Assembly: GCF_014196925.1 (NCBI RefSeq)
Contig: NZ_JACIEN010000001.1
Location: forward strand, 992,001 to 1,056,000
Direction of reading: 5' to 3'
Length of the DNA: 64,000 bases
Origin: Chelatococcus caeni
GTDB lineage: Bacteria; Pseudomonadota; Alphaproteobacteria; Rhizobiales; Beijerinckiaceae
Made by a program: the position numbers and the translations under genes. Of this stretch, positions 51,466 to 60,983 are shown piece by piece; the first letter of the stretch is position 1; each line of letters opens with the position of its first letter. The notes beneath the pieces are model-generated. The model worked only from the letters and a program-made list of their open reading frames with translations. It was not told the origin of the DNA and did no database searches.

Positions 51466-53040
51466 ATGGACGAGACGCGAGGGATGGCACGACCCATGGC
51501 GGAAGAAGGCACCATTCTCATCGGCATGGCCACCGGCGACGCCCACAAGGACGCTCCCAAATACGAGGAACTGCTGCTGCGCCTCGCCAACCGCCACGGC
51601 CTCGTGACCGGCGCGACCGGCACCGGCAAGACGGTGACGCTGCAGGTGCTCGCCGAGGGCTTCTCCAATGCCGGCGTGCCGGTCTTCGCCGCCGACATCA
51701 AGGGCGACCTCTCCGGCGTCGCCGCCATGGGCGAGGGCAAGGAGCCCTTCGTCAAGCGCGCCGCCGACATCGGCGTCACCTATGCCGCCGACAGCTTCCC
51801 CGTCACCTTCTGGGACCTCTTCGGCGAGAGCGGCCATCCGGTCCGCGCCACGGTCTCGGAGATGGGGCCGTTGCTGCTCGCCCGGCTGCTCGACCTCAAC
51901 GACACCCAGGAAGGCGTCCTCAACATCGCCTTCCGTGTCGCGGACGAGCAGGGCCTGCTGCTGCTCGATCTCAAGGACCTGCGCGCCATCCTCGCCTATG
52001 TGGCGGAGAACGCGAGCGCGCTGTCGGCGCAATACGGCAATGTCTCAACCCAGTCGGTCGGCGCCATCCAGCGCCAGCTCCTCGTGCTGGAAAACCAGAA
52101 GGGCGACTTCTTCTTCGGGGAGCCGGCGCTCGTCATCTCCGACCTGATGCGGACCGACCGCGATGGCCGCGGCGTCATCAACATCCTGGCCGCCGACAAG
52201 TTGATGAACAACCCGCGGCTCTACGCCACCTTCCTCTTATGGCTGCTGTCGGAGCTGTTCGAGCAACTGCCCGAGGTGGGCGATCTCGACAAGCCGAAGC
52301 TCGTCTTCTTCTTCGACGAGGCGCACATGCTGTTCTCCGACGCGCCCAAGGCGCTGGTGGAGGCGGTGGAGCGGGTGGTGCGGCTCATCCGCTCGAAGGG
52401 CGTCGGCGTCTATTTCGTCACCCAGAACCCGCTCGATGTGCCGGAGACGGTGCTCGCCCAGCTCGGCAACCGCGTCCAGCACGCCCTGCGCGCCTTCACC
52501 CCGCGCGACCAGCGCGCCGTGCGCGCCGCGGCCGGCACCTTCCGCCAGAACCCGGCCTTCGACACCGAGAAGGCCATCATCGAGCTCGGCGTCGGCGAGG
52601 CGCTGGTGTCGGTGCTCGAAGGCAAGGGCGCGCCCTCCGTGGTGGAGCGCACGCTGATCGCGCCGCCGTCGGCCCGCGTCGGCCCGCTGACGCAGCAGGA
52701 GCGCGAGCGCCTCATCGCGGCCAGCCCGCTCAAGGGCCGCTACGACGACGCCGTCGACCGCGAATCGGCCTACGAGATCCTGACGAAGCGCGCTGCGGAG
52801 GCCGCGGCCGCCAAGCAGGCCCCGCAGCAGGCCGGCGCCGGCAGCGAGGGCGGCGTGCTCGACACGCTCGGCGGCATTCTCGGCGGCGGCGGCCAGCCGG
52901 CCGGCAGGGGCGGGCGCCGCACCGTCACCGTCACGGAGCGGGTCATCACCAACGTCGCCTCCTCGGCGGCACGCACCATCGGCACCCAGCTCGGCCGCGC
53001 CATTCTGCGCGGCATCCTTGGCTCCATGACCAAGCGCTGA
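51466..53040 (+). CDS. HerA/DUF853-type P-loop ATPase
   Basis: A protein of about 524 residues of the DUF853 (YjgR) group within the HerA/FtsK ATPases. Walker A is [12 protein letters not shown] near residue 50, Walker B is [13 protein letters not shown], and the arginine-finger and sensor region reads [16 protein letters not shown] followed by [16 protein letters not shown]. The C-terminus has a Gly-rich linker and ends in a conserved helix ([15 protein letters not shown]). Cellular role is unknown. The start is unclear: ATGs at 51466, 51484 and 51496 are all in frame, none with a strong ribosome-binding site. Confidence 0.88.
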   Translation: MDETRGMARPMAEEGTILIGMATGDAHKDAPKYEELLLRLANRHGLVTGATGTGKTVTLQVLAEGFSNAGVPVFAADIKGDLSGVAAMGEGKEPFVKRAADIGVTYAADSFPVTFWDLFGESGHPVRATVSEMGPLLLARLLDLNDTQEGVLNIAFRVADEQGLLLLDLKDLRAILAYVAENASALSAQYGNVSTQSVGAIQRQLLVLENQKGDFFFGEPALVISDLMRTDRDGRGVINILAADKLMNNPRLYATFLLWLLSELFEQLPEVGDLDKPKLVFFFDEAHMLFSDAPKALVEAVERVVRLIRSKGVGVYFVTQNPLDVPETVLAQLGNRVQHALRAFTPRDQRAVRAAAGTFRQNPAFDTEKAIIELGVGEALVSVLEGKGAPSVVERTLIAPPSARVGPLTQQERERLIAASPLKGRYDDAVDRESAYEILTKRAAEAAAAKQAPQQAGAGSEGGVLDTLGGILGGGGQPAGRGGRRTVTVTERVITNVASSAARTIGTQLGRAILRGILGSMTKR

Positions 53041-53101
53041 GCACCTTTCGTTCCATCATTCCAGGCGGCCCATCGGGCCGCTTCCGCCGTGGAGGGCATC
53101 G

Positions 53102-54484
53102 ATGTCGCATCTCGACCAGGTACTCGCGAGGATCGACGAGGATCTCGGCGCTTCGCTCAACCGTCTCTTCGGCCTCCTGCGCATTCCCTCCATCTCGACC
53201 GATCCGGCCTACAAGGAGGAGTGCCGCAAGGCGGCCGAATGGCTCACGGCCGACCTCGAAGGCCTCGGCTTTGCGGCCGGCTTGCGCGAGACGCCGGGCC
53301 ACCCGGTGGTCCTCGCCCACCAGCGCCGCGAGGGCGCGCCGCATGTGCTGTTCTACGGCCACTATGACGTGCAGCCGGTCGATCCGCTCGACCTCTGGGA
53401 GACGCCGCCCTTCGAGCCGCGCCTCGCCGAGCTGCCGGGCGGGCGCAAGATCATCGTGGCTCGCGGCGCCTGCGACGACAAGGGCCAGGTGATGACCTTC
53501 ATCGAGGCCTGCCGGGCGTGGAAGGCGGTCACCGGCTCGCTGCCGGTCGGCATCACCGTCCTGCTCGAAGGCGAGGAGGAGGACGGCTCCCGCAACCTGC
53601 CGGCCTTCGTCGAGGCGACGAAGGAGGAGCTCGCCTGCGACGTCGCCCTCGTCTGCGACACGGGCATGTGGGACCGCGAGACGCCGGCCATCACCGCCTC
53701 GCTGCGCGGCATGCTCTATGAAGAGCTGACCGTGCGCGCGGCCGACCGCGACCTGCATTCGGGCCTCTTCGGCGGCGCGGCGCAGAACCCCATCCGCGTG
53801 CTCGCCCGCATCATCGCCTCGCTGCACGACGCGGACGGCCGGGTCACCGTGCCGGGCTTCTACGAGGGCGTCGCCGAAACGCCGCCGGAGGTGCTGGAGC
53901 AGTGGAAGGCGCTCAATCTCACGGCCGAGGAATTCCTCGGCGGCGTCGGCCTCAAATATCCGGCGGGCGAGAAGGGGCGGCTCCTCATCGAGCAGATCCA
54001 GTCCCGCCCCACCTGCGACGTCAACGGCATCATCGGCGGCTATACGGGCGAGGGCACCAAGACCGTCATCGCCGCCGAGGCGCGGGCCAAGATCTCCTTC
54101 CGCCTCGTCGGCGACCAGAACCCGGACGCGATCCGCGATTCCTTCCGCGATTTCGTGCGCCGGCAGCTGCCCGAGGACTGCTCGGTGGAGTTCATCGCCC
54201 ACAAGGGCTCGCGCGCCGTCGCGCTGCCCTATGACGGGCCGGTGCTCAACAAGGCGCGCAAGGCGCTCGCCGCGGAATGGGGCAGGGATCCGGTCACCAT
54301 CGGCTCGGGCGGCTCGATCCCCGTCGTCGGCGACTTCAAGCGCACGCTCGGCGTCGATTCGCTCCTCGTCGGCTTCGGCCTCGACGACGACCGGGTGCAT
54401 TCGCCCAACGAGAAATACGACATGACGAGCTTCCACAAGGGCATCCGCTCCTGGGCGCGCATCCTCGCCGAACTGGCGCAATAG
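53102..54484 (+). CDS. M20 family dipeptidase
   Basis: A 460-residue zinc peptidase of the M20 dipeptidase group. The metal ligands lie in YGHYDVQPVDPLDLW (His-x-Asp), ARGACDDKGQ (bridging Asp) and LLEGEEEDGSRNL (catalytic Glu-Glu). The dimerisation domain begins at about residue 205 (RAADRDLHSGLFGGA), and SPNEKYDMTSFHKGI contains the final zinc His. It cleaves dipeptides or N-acyl amino acids in the cytosol. It lies 61 bases after the ATPase gene and is followed by a repeat array. Confidence 0.92.
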   Translation: MSHLDQVLARIDEDLGASLNRLFGLLRIPSISTDPAYKEECRKAAEWLTADLEGLGFAAGLRETPGHPVVLAHQRREGAPHVLFYGHYDVQPVDPLDLWETPPFEPRLAELPGGRKIIVARGACDDKGQVMTFIEACRAWKAVTGSLPVGITVLLEGEEEDGSRNLPAFVEATKEELACDVALVCDTGMWDRETPAITASLRGMLYEELTVRAADRDLHSGLFGGAAQNPIRVLARIIASLHDADGRVTVPGFYEGVAETPPEVLEQWKALNLTAEEFLGGVGLKYPAGEKGRLLIEQIQSRPTCDVNGIIGGYTGEGTKTVIAAEARAKISFRLVGDQNPDAIRDSFRDFVRRQLPEDCSVEFIAHKGSRAVALPYDGPVLNKARKALAAEWGRDPVTIGSGGSIPVVGDFKRTLGVDSLLVGFGLDDDRVHSPNEKYDMTSFHKGIRSWARILAELAQ

Positions 54485-54495
54485 GGCAGCTGACG

Positions 54496-55345
54496 CGATA
54501 GGGAAGGGGCACCGCCGCTTCCACCGTCCTGCCCGCGCCTGTCGCACGGCCGTCCGGCTGGAGCGCGGGATCGTGGAAGAATGGCACACCCTCCCCGCCC
54601 GTCCTGGCCGCGCCTGTCCCTCGGCTGTCCGGCTGGAGCGCGGTACCGTGGAAGAATGGCACACCCTCCCCGCGCGTCCTGGCCGCGCTTGTCGCGGCCA
54701 TCCACGCCTTTCGATCTCGCGCAGGCTTCGCGGCGTGGATGCCCGCGACGAGCGCGGGCATGACGGTGGAGATGGCGCAATGGGGGAAGGGGCCCCGCCG
54801 CTTCCACTGTCCTGGCCGTGCCTGTCCCGCAGCTGTCGGACCGGCGCGCGGGACCGTTGGAAGAACGGCACAACCTTCCCGCCCGTCATGGCCGCGCTTG
54901 TCCCTCGACTGTCTGGCTGGAGCGCGGGACCGTTGGAAGAACGGTGCAACCTTCCCGCCCGGTCCTGGCCGCGCTTGTCGCGGCCATCCACGCCCTTTCG
55001 GTCTCGCGCAGGCTTCGCGGCGTGGATGCCCGCGACAAGCGCGGGCATGACGGTGGAGGTGGCGCAATGGGGAAGGGGCCCCGCCGTTTCCACTGTCTTA
55101 GCCGTGCCTGTCCCGCAGCTGTCGGACCGGCGCGCGGGACCGTTGGAAGAACGGCACAACCTCGCCCGTCCTGGCCGCGCCTGTCCCTCGGCTGTCCGGC
55201 TGGAGCGCGGGACCGTGGGAAGAACGGTGCAACCTCGCCCGCCCGTCATGGCCGCGCTTGTCGCGGCCATCCACGCCTTTCGGTCTCGCGCAGGCTCTGC
55301 GGCGTGGATGCCCGCGACAAGCGCGGGCATGACGGTGGAGGTGGT
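54496..55345. repeat. Array of three higher-order intergenic repeat units
   Basis: Three units of about 283-286 bp begin at about 54501, 54784 and 55070 with a GGGAAGGGG-type start. Each unit has two short modules (about 70-80 bp, each ending in TGGAAGAA[T/C]GG[C/T]GCA-like sequence) and one long module. The long module holds the pair gcggccatccacgcc and gtggatgcccgcga-x-agcgcgggcatgac (copies start at 54735, 55022 and 55314). The sequence stays open in several frames on both strands and yields spurious Ala/Arg-rich proteins. It fills most of the 969-base gap between the dipeptidase and the haloacid dehalogenase; the last 108 bases hold nothing I recognise. Confidence 0.85.
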
Positions 55346-55453
55346 CGGAAGGTCATTTAAACGTCGTGTGTCCCGCCGGCGCCTTAGACTGGTGCGTGTT
55401 CAATGGCGTCGATGGCCGGCAGACGGGCCGAGAGGCGGCTTCGCGGCCCCACG

Positions 55454-56131
55454 CTACACCAGCCCGGTCAAATCGCGGACGATCGCGACGGGGCGCTGGT
55501 CGGCATATTCGTCCGGCGCGCCGGCGCGGTTGACCCAGAAGGCGCGGAAGCCGAAGCGCGTCGCGCCCGCCACGTCCCAGCGGTTGCTCGAGACGAAGGC
55601 GACCTGCGCCGGCTCGATGCGGAACCGGCGTGTCACGAGCGCATAGGCCGCCGGGCTCGTCTTGAACACGCGCACCTCGTCGACGGACAGGACCGCATCG
55701 AGGTGTCCGCCGATGCCGGCCGAGGCGACGGCATCGGCGAGCATCGACCTTTCGCCGTTCGAGAGGATCGCCGTCGCAAGCCCTCTGGCCTTGAGGGCGG
55801 CGAGCACGGCCGGCGCTTCCTGATAGGCGTCGAGCACCCGATAGGCGCCGAGGAGCTTGTCGGCGATGGCGGGATCGACGGACGGGAAGCGCGCGAGCGC
55901 ATGGTCGAGCGCCTCGCGCGTGAGCTGCCAGAAATCCCGGAAGCCGCCGTAGAGCGACAGCACCCAGGAATATTCGAGCTGCTTGGCGCGCCAGACATCC
56001 GACAGCGCCTGCGCGTCCGGGCCGATCGCCCCGGCATGCCGCGCCACGGCGGCATGCACGTCGAACAGCGTGCCGTAGGCGTCGAAGACGACGACGCTCG
56101 CGCCCGGCGCAGCCTCATCGAGAAGAGCCAT
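55454..56131 (-). CDS. Haloacid dehalogenase type II
   Basis: A 225-residue HAD hydrolase of the (S)-2-haloacid dehalogenase type. Motif I is VVFDAYGTLFDVH with the nucleophilic Asp, motif II is AILSNGERSML, motif III is the Lys in VFKTSPAAYALV and motif IV is VSSNRWDVAGATRFG, where the SSN-x-WD pattern is specific to haloacid dehalogenases. It may dehalogenate short 2-haloacids or act on related phosphates. Convergent with the repeat array and divergent from the aminotransferase. Confidence 0.92.
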   Translation of the reverse strand: MALLDEAAPGASVVVFDAYGTLFDVHAAVARHAGAIGPDAQALSDVWRAKQLEYSWVLSLYGGFRDFWQLTREALDHALARFPSVDPAIADKLLGAYRVLDAYQEAPAVLAALKARGLATAILSNGERSMLADAVASAGIGGHLDAVLSVDEVRVFKTSPAAYALVTRRFRIEPAQVAFVSSNRWDVAGATRFGFRAFWVNRAGAPDEYADQRPVAIVRDLTGLV

Positions 56132-56309
56132 GCGCGTTCCCCTCCGCTTTCATTGGCGACGGCCGGCAGGATGGCGCCCCGCGACCACATCACGCAAGCG
56201 TGGTGGACGCTTCAGCGATATTCATTGGAGGATGAGCCTTCAGACCATTGACGGCGCGCGGGGCGGGGCGTTCGATGGGACAAGAACACTGACGTATTGG
56301 AGCATGATG

Positions 56310-57197
56310 ATGTCCGGGCAATCGCAGCCTTGGTATAGCGAGACATGGACCTGGTTCGACGGCGGCTGGCACGAGGGCAATCCGCCGCTCATGGGGCCGC
56401 GCAGCCACGCCTTCTGGCAGGGCACCTCCGTCTTCGACGGCGCCCGCGTCTTCGAGGGCGTGATGCCGGACATCGACAGCCATGCCGCGCGCGTCAACCG
56501 CTCGGCAAAGACGCTCGGGCTGAAGCCGACCATGGCGCCGGAGGCGATCGTCGAGCTCGCACGCGAGGGTGCGCGCAAGTTCGGGCCGGGCGCGGAGCTC
56601 TACGTCAAGCCGATGTACTGGGCCGAGGCGGACGGGCCGGCGGTGATCGCGCCCGATCCGGAATCGACCCGCTTCTGCCTCTGCCTCTTCGTGGCGCCGA
56701 TGCCGAAGCCCGGCGGCATCACGCTGACCAAGGCGAGCTATCGCCGCCCGACGCTGGAGACGATGCCGACGGATGCCAAGGCCGGCTGCCTCTATCCCAA
56801 CAACGCCCGCGCCGTCCTCGAGGCGAAGCGCAAGGGCTTCGACAATGCCCTCGTGCTCGACATGCTCGGCAATGTCGCCGAGACGGCCACCACGAACGTC
56901 TTCATGGCGCGCGACGGCGAGGTGCTGACGCCGGCGCCCAACGGCACCTTCCTCAACGGCATCACGCGCCAGCGCGTCATCAGGCTGCTGCGCGAGGCGG
57001 GCGTGACGGTGCACGAGACGACGCTGCGCTACGACGATTTCGTGGACGCGGACGAGATCTTCCTCTCGGGCAATTATTCCAAGGTCATGCCCGTGCTCAG
57101 GATCGACGAGCGCGAGCTGCAGCCCGGCCCCTTCTATCGCCAGGCGCGCGAGCTCTACTGGGCCTTCGCCCATGCCGGCGAGAAGGTCGGCGGATAA
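56310..57197 (+). CDS. Branched-chain amino acid aminotransferase family protein
   Basis: A 295-residue class IV PLP aminotransferase. It has GPRSHAFWQGTSVFDGARVFEG at the N-terminus (substrate-site arginine), the PLP-lysine region DAKAGCLYPNNAR, NVAETATTNVFMARDGEVLT with the pyridine-N-binding Glu, and NGITRQRVIRLL. Length fits this aminotransferase family. Three ATGs stand in a row (56304, 56307, 56310); GGAG at 56299-56302 gives the best spacing to the third. Substrate could be branched-chain amino acids or D-amino acids; IlvE-like is favoured. Confidence 0.85.
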   Translation: MSGQSQPWYSETWTWFDGGWHEGNPPLMGPRSHAFWQGTSVFDGARVFEGVMPDIDSHAARVNRSAKTLGLKPTMAPEAIVELAREGARKFGPGAELYVKPMYWAEADGPAVIAPDPESTRFCLCLFVAPMPKPGGITLTKASYRRPTLETMPTDAKAGCLYPNNARAVLEAKRKGFDNALVLDMLGNVAETATTNVFMARDGEVLTPAPNGTFLNGITRQRVIRLLREAGVTVHETTLRYDDFVDADEIFLSGNYSKVMPVLRIDERELQPGPFYRQARELYWAFAHAGEKVGG

Positions 57198-57263
57198 CGT
57201 CATCCTGAAGTGACGCGTTCCCTCCGCATCCCTAGGTTCTCGTCGGGGATGCCGGAGGTGGAC

Positions 57264-57995
57264 ATGCGGATCTTGGCGGGCCTGTCGTTTCTTCTCATCG
57301 CTCTCGTTTCCGTCCCGGCGCGAGCCGAGGAGGTCGATCTCGAGCTGGTGCTGGCGGCCGACGGCTCGGGCTCCATCGACGACGACGAACTCACCCTGCA
57401 GCGCGAGGGCTGGGCGAGCGCGCTGACGAGCAACGACGTCCTTGCCGCCATCGGCAGCGGCCTCATCGGCGCCATCGCCGTCGCCTATGTGGAATGGGGT
57501 GGCCCGCAATCGCAGGTGACCGTCGTCGACTGGCAGGTCATCCGCGATCCGGCGACCGCCGAGGCCTTCGCGCACAAGCTGCGCACGCGCCCGCGCGGCG
57601 CCTATGGCTACAACTCGATCTCCAACGCCATCGACTATTCCGTGCGCCTCGTCGAGGAGAGCGGCTTTTCGGGCATGCGCAAGGTCATCGACGTCTCGGG
57701 CGACGGCCCCAACATCGGCGGGCGGCCCCTGGCCGAGGCCCGGGCGGAGGCCCTGGCGAAGGGCTTCACCATCAATGCCCTCGCCATCCGCCGGCCGGGC
57801 GGACGCCCCGGCGGGCCGGGCGGCATGTCGCTGGAGACCTATTACGGCGAGCAGCTGATCGGCGGGCCCGGCGCCTTCGTCGAGATCGCCGACGAAACGC
57901 GCCCCTTCGCCGTTGCAGCCCGGCGCAAGCTCGTCGCCGAGATCGCCGACAGCAGCGGCGCGACGCGTCACGCCACCCTTGAGTCGGTGCCTTAA
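57264..57995 (+). CDS. Secreted DUF1194 (von Willebrand A-like) protein
   Basis: A 243-residue exported protein. Residues 1-20 or so form a signal peptide (MRILAGLSFLLIALVSVPARA). The mature part begins with LVLAADGSGSIDDDEL, a D-x-S/G-S metal-binding (MIDAS-like) motif of von Willebrand A domains, and continues with MRKVIDVSGDGPNIGG. This matches DUF1194, common in Rhizobiales, function unknown, probably protein binding in the periplasm. GGAGG lies five bases before the ATG at 57264. It converges on murJ across a hairpin element. Confidence 0.88.
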   Translation: MRILAGLSFLLIALVSVPARAEEVDLELVLAADGSGSIDDDELTLQREGWASALTSNDVLAAIGSGLIGAIAVAYVEWGGPQSQVTVVDWQVIRDPATAEAFAHKLRTRPRGAYGYNSISNAIDYSVRLVEESGFSGMRKVIDVSGDGPNIGGRPLAEARAEALAKGFTINALAIRRPGGRPGGPGGMSLETYYGEQLIGGPGAFVEIADETRPFAVAARRKLVAEIADSSGATRHATLESVP

Positions 57996-58001
57996 GCCTT
58001 A

Positions 58002-58093
58002 GCCGATCAGGTTGAATCAACCTGATCGGCGGATCCGTCTCTCACCTAAGTTAGAGACCCGTTTTACTGTTCAGCTTGCGATGCAAGCTGAAC
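58002..58093. repeat. Triple-hairpin intergenic element
   Basis: Three perfect stem-loops lie in 92 bases: a 13-bp stem with loop AAT (58002-58014 with 58018-58030, GCCGATCAGGTTG), a 6-bp stem GTCTCT/AGAGAC (58037-58042 with 58053-58058), and an 11-bp stem with loop GAT (58069-58079 with 58083-58093, GTTCAGCTTGC). It fills the gap between the convergent DUF1194 and murJ genes, is A+T-richer than its surroundings and lacks a T-run on either strand. It looks like a mobile or REP-type repeat that may also stop transcription. Confidence 0.8.
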
Positions 58094-58103
58094 GGAAGGG
58101 GCT

Positions 58104-59630
58104 CTAGACGCGCCGCAGCGGCACGCGCATCAGCCTGAGCCCGGCGAGCAGCGTCGCTCCATAGGCGAGCGCGCCGGCCGCCGCGACGAGGACGATCAGC
58201 GCCTGCGGCCGCCAGGGCAGGGCGGCGGGCAGCAGGCCATCGCCCCAACGCTCGGCCGCGAGCGCCGCAAGGCCGAGCACGGCGCAGGCGATGACGATGG
58301 CTGAAATGGCGCGGCCGAGCTCGCGGCTCGGCGCCGTCCATTCGCGGCGCTTCGCCAGCACGAAGAGCAGGAGCACGTTGACCCAGGCGCCGACGGCCGT
58401 GGCAAGGGCGAGGCCGGGCGCCGCCATGGAGCCGACGAGCAGGAATTTCAGCGCCACGTTGACGGCGACGGCCGACAGGGACGCGATGACCGGCGTCGTG
58501 GTGTCGGCGCGGGAATAGAAGCTCGCCACCGCGGAGCGGATGAGGACCACAGCCGGCAGGCCGGTGGCATAGGCGGCGAGCACGGCGCCCGCCGCCGCGG
58601 CATCCTCGGCGGTGAAGGCGCCGCGGCCGAACAGCGCCTGCATGATGAGGTCGGGCACCGCGAGGAAGGCGACGGCGCAGGGGGCGGCGAGCACGAGGGT
58701 GAAGATGGCGGCCCGGTTCTGCGCGCCGTGCGCGCCCGCGACGTCCCCGCCGGCAATGCGCCGGCTCATCTCCGGCAGCAGGACGGTGCCGGCGGCGATG
58801 CCGACGACGCCGACTGGCAGCTGGTAGAGGCGGTCGGCATAATAGAGCGAGGAGATCGCGCCGGTCGGCAGCATGGCGGCGATGATGGTGTCGGCGAACA
58901 TGGCGATCTGCACGCCGGCCGAGCCGATGACGGCCGGCCCGAGCACCTTGAAGAAGGCGACCATGTCGGCATCGAAGCGCGGCACGGCAAAGCGCGGCGC
59001 GAGGCCGGCGCGCTTTGCGTCCCAGCAGACGAGCGCAAGCTCCAGCACGCCCGCCGCCGCGACGCCCCAGGCAGCGGCATGGCCGGCCGTCGGGAAGAGG
59101 AAGGCGAGGCCCATCGCCACGATGAGCGACAGGTTGAGGAGGATGGGCGCCCCGGCCGCGGCGGCGAAGCGGTCGGCGGCGTTGAGCACGCCCGAGACGA
59201 GCGTCACCAGCGCGATGAAGAGCAGATAGGGAAAGGTGATGCGCGTCAGCGTCACCGTCAGCTCGAACTTCGCCGGCTCGTCCCGGAAGCCCGGCGCCAT
59301 CAGGTCGATGAACTGCGGCATGAGGGCGAGCGCCGCGGCGAGCAGCGCGAGCTGCACGAGCGTGAGCAGCGAGAACACCCGGTCGGCGAAGCGGCGGGCG
59401 GCCTCCGCACCGTCCGTGGTCAGAATGCGCGCATAGGCGGGAATGAAGGCGGCGTTGAAGGCCCCCTCGCCGAAGATGGCGCGGAAGTGGTTCGGCAGCC
59501 GGAGCGCCACGAAGAAGGCATCGGCGACGAGGCCGGCACCCATCACCGCGGCGAAGACGACGTCGCGGGCAAAGCCGGTGAGGCGCGAGAGCAGCGTGAA
59601 GCCGCCGACGGACAGGAGCTTCTTCAGCAT
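58104..59630 (-). CDS. murJ: Lipid II flippase MurJ
   Basis: A 508-residue polytopic membrane protein of the MOP superfamily that moves lipid II across the inner membrane for peptidoglycan synthesis. The N-terminus LLSVGGFTLLSRLTGFARDVVFA and the FRAIFGEGAFNAAFIPAYAR segment contain the conserved cavity arginines and FGEGA motif of MurJ. About 14 helices are predicted, and SLYYADRLYQLPVGVVGIAAGT is the central conserved block. The ATG at 59630 begins the first helix; upstream in-frame sequence is not family sequence. An essential gene in most bacteria. Confidence 0.95.
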   Translation of the reverse strand: MLKKLLSVGGFTLLSRLTGFARDVVFAAVMGAGLVADAFFVALRLPNHFRAIFGEGAFNAAFIPAYARILTTDGAEAARRFADRVFSLLTLVQLALLAAALALMPQFIDLMAPGFRDEPAKFELTVTLTRITFPYLLFIALVTLVSGVLNAADRFAAAAGAPILLNLSLIVAMGLAFLFPTAGHAAAWGVAAAGVLELALVCWDAKRAGLAPRFAVPRFDADMVAFFKVLGPAVIGSAGVQIAMFADTIIAAMLPTGAISSLYYADRLYQLPVGVVGIAAGTVLLPEMSRRIAGGDVAGAHGAQNRAAIFTLVLAAPCAVAFLAVPDLIMQALFGRGAFTAEDAAAAGAVLAAYATGLPAVVLIRSAVASFYSRADTTTPVIASLSAVAVNVALKFLLVGSMAAPGLALATAVGAWVNVLLLFVLAKRREWTAPSRELGRAISAIVIACAVLGLAALAAERWGDGLLPAALPWRPQALIVLVAAAGALAYGATLLAGLRLMRVPLRRV

Positions 59631-59888
59631 CCGCGCCGCTCGTCGCGCAGGACGGCCGCCGCGCCCGGCCGATACTCCGCCCCGGCGGGCGTGGTGCCGA
59701 CATGTTCCCCGAAGAGGCCGAGCGACATCAGCTGAATTCCGGAAAGGGACGCGAGGGAAACGGTCGACAGGCACCTGCCGGCGTGGCCTGGCGCACCCGT
59801 CGGACGAGCGGTGCGGCCAGGGCCGCTCTTATCGGTTTCGATCGTGGCAGAAAAGCGGGAAAGATTCACTCTCTCCAGGGGCGGGCGG

Positions 59889-60407
59889 CTACTCGCCGCT
59901 CCTCTGCTTCAGGATCTCCCTGAGGGACCACGCCTCGCCGTCGACGCTGCCGCGCAGGTCGTCGATCCTCCAGCTGCCGTCCTCCAGGATAAGGACATAG
60001 CGCACCACGGCGTCGGCGGCCCGGGCGCGCTCCGTGAAGCGACCCGTGAGCGTCACCGCGAGAAGGGCGGTGGCATCCGTCCGCGCCTCGCTCGCCACGG
60101 TGAAGGACTTCACGTCCGGGTCCTGCGAATTGGTGACGGGATCGAAGTCGAGCACCGGCTCGTCGTTCGCTTCGGCAATGGCTTCGGCCTTGCGCCACAA
60201 GGCGTCGAGCGCGCTCGAGAAGTTCCTGCGCCGCACGGCTTCGTCGAAGAGGAACATGCCGCCCTCGTCGCCCTGGCCCTGGGCGGCGCGGTCGTAGATC
60301 GCCCTGACGACGGCGTCCGGCTCACCGGCTGCGGCCATGGCCGGGGCGGAGGAGACGAGGGCCACCGCCGCGAGGAAGGTGCGCCGGCTGAGACCGACCA
60401 TGTTCAT
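59889..60407 (-). CDS. TAT-signal secreted protein of unknown function (DUF3828-like)
   Basis: A 172-residue protein with a twin-arginine signal (GLSRRTFLAAVALVSSAPAM). The mature part (AVVRAIYDRAAQGQGDEGGM, then LDFDPVTNSQDPDVKSFTVA, then YVLILEDGSWRIDDLRGSV) has the alternating pattern of a cystatin- or NTF2-like fold and resembles DUF3828 proteins; I am not certain of the assignment. Start at 60407 or 60401 (both ATG). It is transcribed toward murJ, with a 258-base gap that probably contains the murJ promoter. Confidence 0.7.
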   Translation of the reverse strand: MNMVGLSRRTFLAAVALVSSAPAMAAAGEPDAVVRAIYDRAAQGQGDEGGMFLFDEAVRRRNFSSALDALWRKAEAIAEANDEPVLDFDPVTNSQDPDVKSFTVASEARTDATALLAVTLTGRFTERARAADAVVRYVLILEDGSWRIDDLRGSVDGEAWSLREILKQRSGE

Positions 60408-60580
60408 GCTGGATATCCGTTCGGGGTGAGAATGCGCCGCGATCATGCCGCAACGGCCGCGCGCTGCAACGGCATTCTTTCCTTTTCGGGCTTGAAGCCG
60501 GGTGGCCATATGCCTAGCCATGATGAGGCCGGCGGCTGCTTTTCGATGAATGCCGGGCTGCTTCACCAAGGACTTGCCGC

Positions 60581-60922
60581 ATGTCGAGAACACGAATCGG
60601 GTTGGCCGCCCTCACGGCGCTCCTCATTGCCGCATCCCCGGCGGTGGCCGAGGAGCCGGCCTGTGCCGCCGCTGCCGCCGGGCAGGCGCTGAAACTGCTG
60701 AAGTTCCACACCAACGGTGACGATCGCGCCGCGGTCTTCGCCGACCGCGTGAAGTCGCTCGGCACCATCAAGGCGCTGCGGGGCAAGGGCCGTCTCGACG
60801 TCATCGAGGTGCCCGGCGCCGTCTACAAGGCCGATTACCGCATGCGCCTCATCTATGCGCAGATCCCGGGCGAATGCGTCCTGATGGGCCAGGAGATCCT
60901 CGAGGCGAGCGATCCCTATTGA
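60581..60922 (+). CDS. Small secreted protein of unknown function
   Basis: A 113-residue protein with a signal peptide (MSRTRIGLAALTALLIAASP, cleavage after AVA). The mature part is about 90 residues with two cysteines (PACAAAAAGQALKLLKFHTN and GECVLMGQEILE) and a basic centre (DRVKSLGTIKALRGKGRLDV). It looks like a small periplasmic alpha-beta protein; the middle (KADYRMRLIYAQIPGECVLM) recalls RelE/ParE-like barrel edges, but the signal peptide speaks against a toxin. No function recognised. Convergent with sodB, sharing a terminator. Confidence 0.65.
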   Translation: MSRTRIGLAALTALLIAASPAVAEEPACAAAAAGQALKLLKFHTNGDDRAAVFADRVKSLGTIKALRGKGRLDVIEVPGAVYKADYRMRLIYAQIPGECVLMGQEILEASDPY

Positions 60923-60928
60923 GGTCCG

Positions 60929-60960
60929 TAAAAAGAAAACGGGGCCCGGCGGGCCCCGTT
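60929..60960 (-). terminator. Rho-independent terminator of sodB
   Basis: A 10-bp perfect stem (AACGGGGCCC/GGGCCCCGTT, 60938-60947 with 60951-60960) has a 3-base loop. On the minus strand it runs into TTTTCTTTTT (complement of 60928-60937). It lies 23 bases beyond the sodB stop codon, and the stem could also help end the convergent plus-strand gene. Confidence 0.85.
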
Positions 60961-60983
60961 CGCGATGCGAATCGGCGCATCCC

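Noticed and set aside
52946-55330. A 794-codon open frame on the minus strand across the repeat array.
   Set aside because: It runs through the complement of the dipeptidase gene and the repeats; its Ala/Arg-rich repeated text (PALVAGIHAA...) is the familiar spurious product of this repeat type.
54496-55345. Possible CRISPR array.
   Set aside because: Repeat units are about 285 bp with internal hairpins and no short unique spacers, and no cas genes are nearby.
60581-60922. RelE/ParE-like toxin reading of the small protein.
   Set aside because: It has a clear signal peptide and no antitoxin partner.
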